Assembly (NCBI RefSeq): GCF_000970455.1
Contig: NZ_LAJG01000033.1
Coordinates: 1 to 64,000 of the forward strand
Reading direction: 5' to 3'
DNA length: 64,000 bases
Source of the DNA: Devosia soli
GTDB lineage: Bacteria; Pseudomonadota; Alphaproteobacteria; Rhizobiales; Devosiaceae
A model generated the notes under the pieces. The model worked only from the letters and a program-made list of their open reading frames with translations, searched no databases and was not told where the DNA came from. This document shows positions 63,175-64,000 of the stretch, in pieces (positions within the stretch are counted from its first letter, which is position 1; each line of letters begins with the position of its first letter). Made by a program: the position numbers and the translations under genes.

Positions 63175-64000
63175 TGCCCGGCATCACCGGTAAAGACACG
63201 GTCCTGATGGACTATGCCAACAAGCTCGCAGCGCTCGACGCGCCCAAGGGGCGCTCGCTGACGCAGGACGCATTGCGGCGGCTTTCGAAAAACAAGGCGG
63301 CGGTCGTTTCGATCGGTCTTGTCATTCTCATCATTCTCGTTGCCTTCATCGGCCCGTTCTTCGTGCCGTGGGGTTATTCGGAGGTCGACTGGACCTCGAT
63401 CCGCAAGCCACCCGATTTTGCCAAGGGGCATTATCTCGGCACCGACCAGAACGGGCGCGACATGCTCGCCCGCGTGCTGCAGGGTACGCAGATGAGCCTT
63501 ATCGTGGCCGCTGTGGCGACCGTGGTTTCGGTCTCCATCGGGGTCATCTATGGCGCGGTATCGGGCTATTTCGGTGGACGCGTCGACTCTCTGATGATGC
63601 GCTTCGTCGACGTGATGTATGCGCTGCCCTATATCCTTTTCGTCATCATTCTCGTTGTGATGTTCGGGCGCAATCCGGTGCTGCTGTTCGTCGGCATCGG
63701 CGCCATCGAATGGTTGACCATGGCGCGCATCGTGCGTGGACAGACCCTTTCGATCAAGGAGAAGGAATTCATCGAGGCAGCTCGCGCGAGCGGGGCAAAG
63801 CCATTCACCATCATCATGCGGCACATCGTGCCCAACCTGACCGGCCCGGTCGTCATCTACGCGACGCTGACCATTCCCGAGATCATTATCGCAGAAAGCT
63901 TCCTGTCCTATCTCGGCCTTGGCGTGCAGGAGCCACAGACCTCGCTCGGTACGCTGATTTCCGCCGGTGCGCCGGTGGCTGAAGTCCTGCCCTGGATGCT
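63174..64000 (+). CDS. Peptide ABC transporter permease (OppC type, partial)
   Basis: 275 codons visible, running off the right edge; the start ATG overlaps the oppB stop by one base. N-terminal cytoplasmic region, then a first span AVVSIGLVILIILVAFIGPFF near residues 43-63 (OppC_N). The GTDQNGRDMLARVLQGTQMSL motif and the EAA loop EFIEAARASGAKPFTIIMRHIVPN are typical. The C-terminus and likely the ATPase genes lie outside the window. Confidence 0.95.
   Translation, partial: MPGITGKDTVLMDYANKLAALDAPKGRSLTQDALRRLSKNKAAVVSIGLVILIILVAFIGPFFVPWGYSEVDWTSIRKPPDFAKGHYLGTDQNGRDMLARVLQGTQMSLIVAAVATVVSVSIGVIYGAVSGYFGGRVDSLMMRFVDVMYALPYILFVIILVVMFGRNPVLLFVGIGAIEWLTMARIVRGQTLSIKEKEFIEAARASGAKPFTIIMRHIVPNLTGPVVIYATLTIPEIIIAESFLSYLGLGVQEPQTSLGTLISAGAPVAEVLPWM

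Noticed and set aside
1..64000. tRNA, rRNA, CRISPR array, insertion sequence or prophage
   Set aside because: No repeat-spacer pattern, no transposase, integrase or phage-like gene, and no tRNA-like arms were seen by eye; a tRNA covariance search would be decisive.

Overview
The window is about 62% G+C and densely packed with genes. Its gene content points to an alphaproteobacterium of the Hyphomicrobiales (Rhizobiales), possibly a Devosia-like organism. Supporting markers are a GapR (DUF2312) protein, DUF1036 and DUF882 proteins, a DUF465 pair beside purEK and rpsU, an Omp25-type outer-membrane barrel, and many ABC importers. Species assignment is inference only. No tRNA, rRNA, CRISPR array, insertion sequence or prophage was recognised; this looks like ordinary chromosome.

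Layout. 1-11121: a secreted DUF1036 protein (cut by the left edge), gapR, a membrane glycosyltransferase pair (PIG-V-like plus a small partner), a GT2-GtrA glycosyltransferase, dxs, two cell-wall enzymes (a DUF882/M15 peptidase-like protein and a YcbB-type L,D-transpeptidase), and an ArsR/SRPBCC pair whose start codon lies inside a perfect palindrome. 11126-22264: a catabolic locus around a GntR regulator. Leftward genes encode two enolase-superfamily enzymes and an aldo/keto reductase. Rightward genes encode a complete sugar ABC importer, a third enolase-superfamily dehydratase and an RraA-like protein. It probably imports and dehydrates a sugar or sugar acid. 22283-30823: an SDR/TetR divergent pair (the SDR carries His where the catalytic Tyr should be), a mercuric-reductase-like flavoprotein, a DUF429 protein, a NitT/Tau/Thi-type ABC importer, a RarA-C-terminal-like protein coupled to a truncated nucleoside 2-deoxyribosyltransferase, a frameshifted remnant and a GNAT acetyltransferase.

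30887-48538: a LysR/SBF-transporter divergent pair, an FAD-binding protein with a MOSC protein, a YidB-like protein, an outer-membrane barrel, an ABC-F protein, an NtrC-type response regulator, divergent DUF465 paralogues, purE-purK, rpsU, a Bcr/CflA-type MFS pump, several alpha/beta hydrolases, a FrnE-like DsbA protein, a TspO-like protein, slyX and an esterase. 48633-51196: a two-gene DNA-repair unit (ligase-associated exonuclease plus ATP-dependent ligase). 51204-60210: a fatty-acid beta-oxidation locus. A fadD-merR operon faces a fadE-fadJ-fadA operon, and two related palindromic boxes with an ACGT core lie in the shared control region. A 53-residue membrane peptide is translationally coupled to fadA. 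60528-64000: a dipeptide/oligopeptide ABC importer (oppA, oppB, partial oppC) with strong hairpins in the leader and after oppA.

The clearest candidates for follow-up are the fatty-acid regulon boxes, the three-dehydratase catabolic locus, the SDR with the altered active site, and the RarA-like/deoxyribosyltransferase pair. I did not find a system that I can call wholly new.
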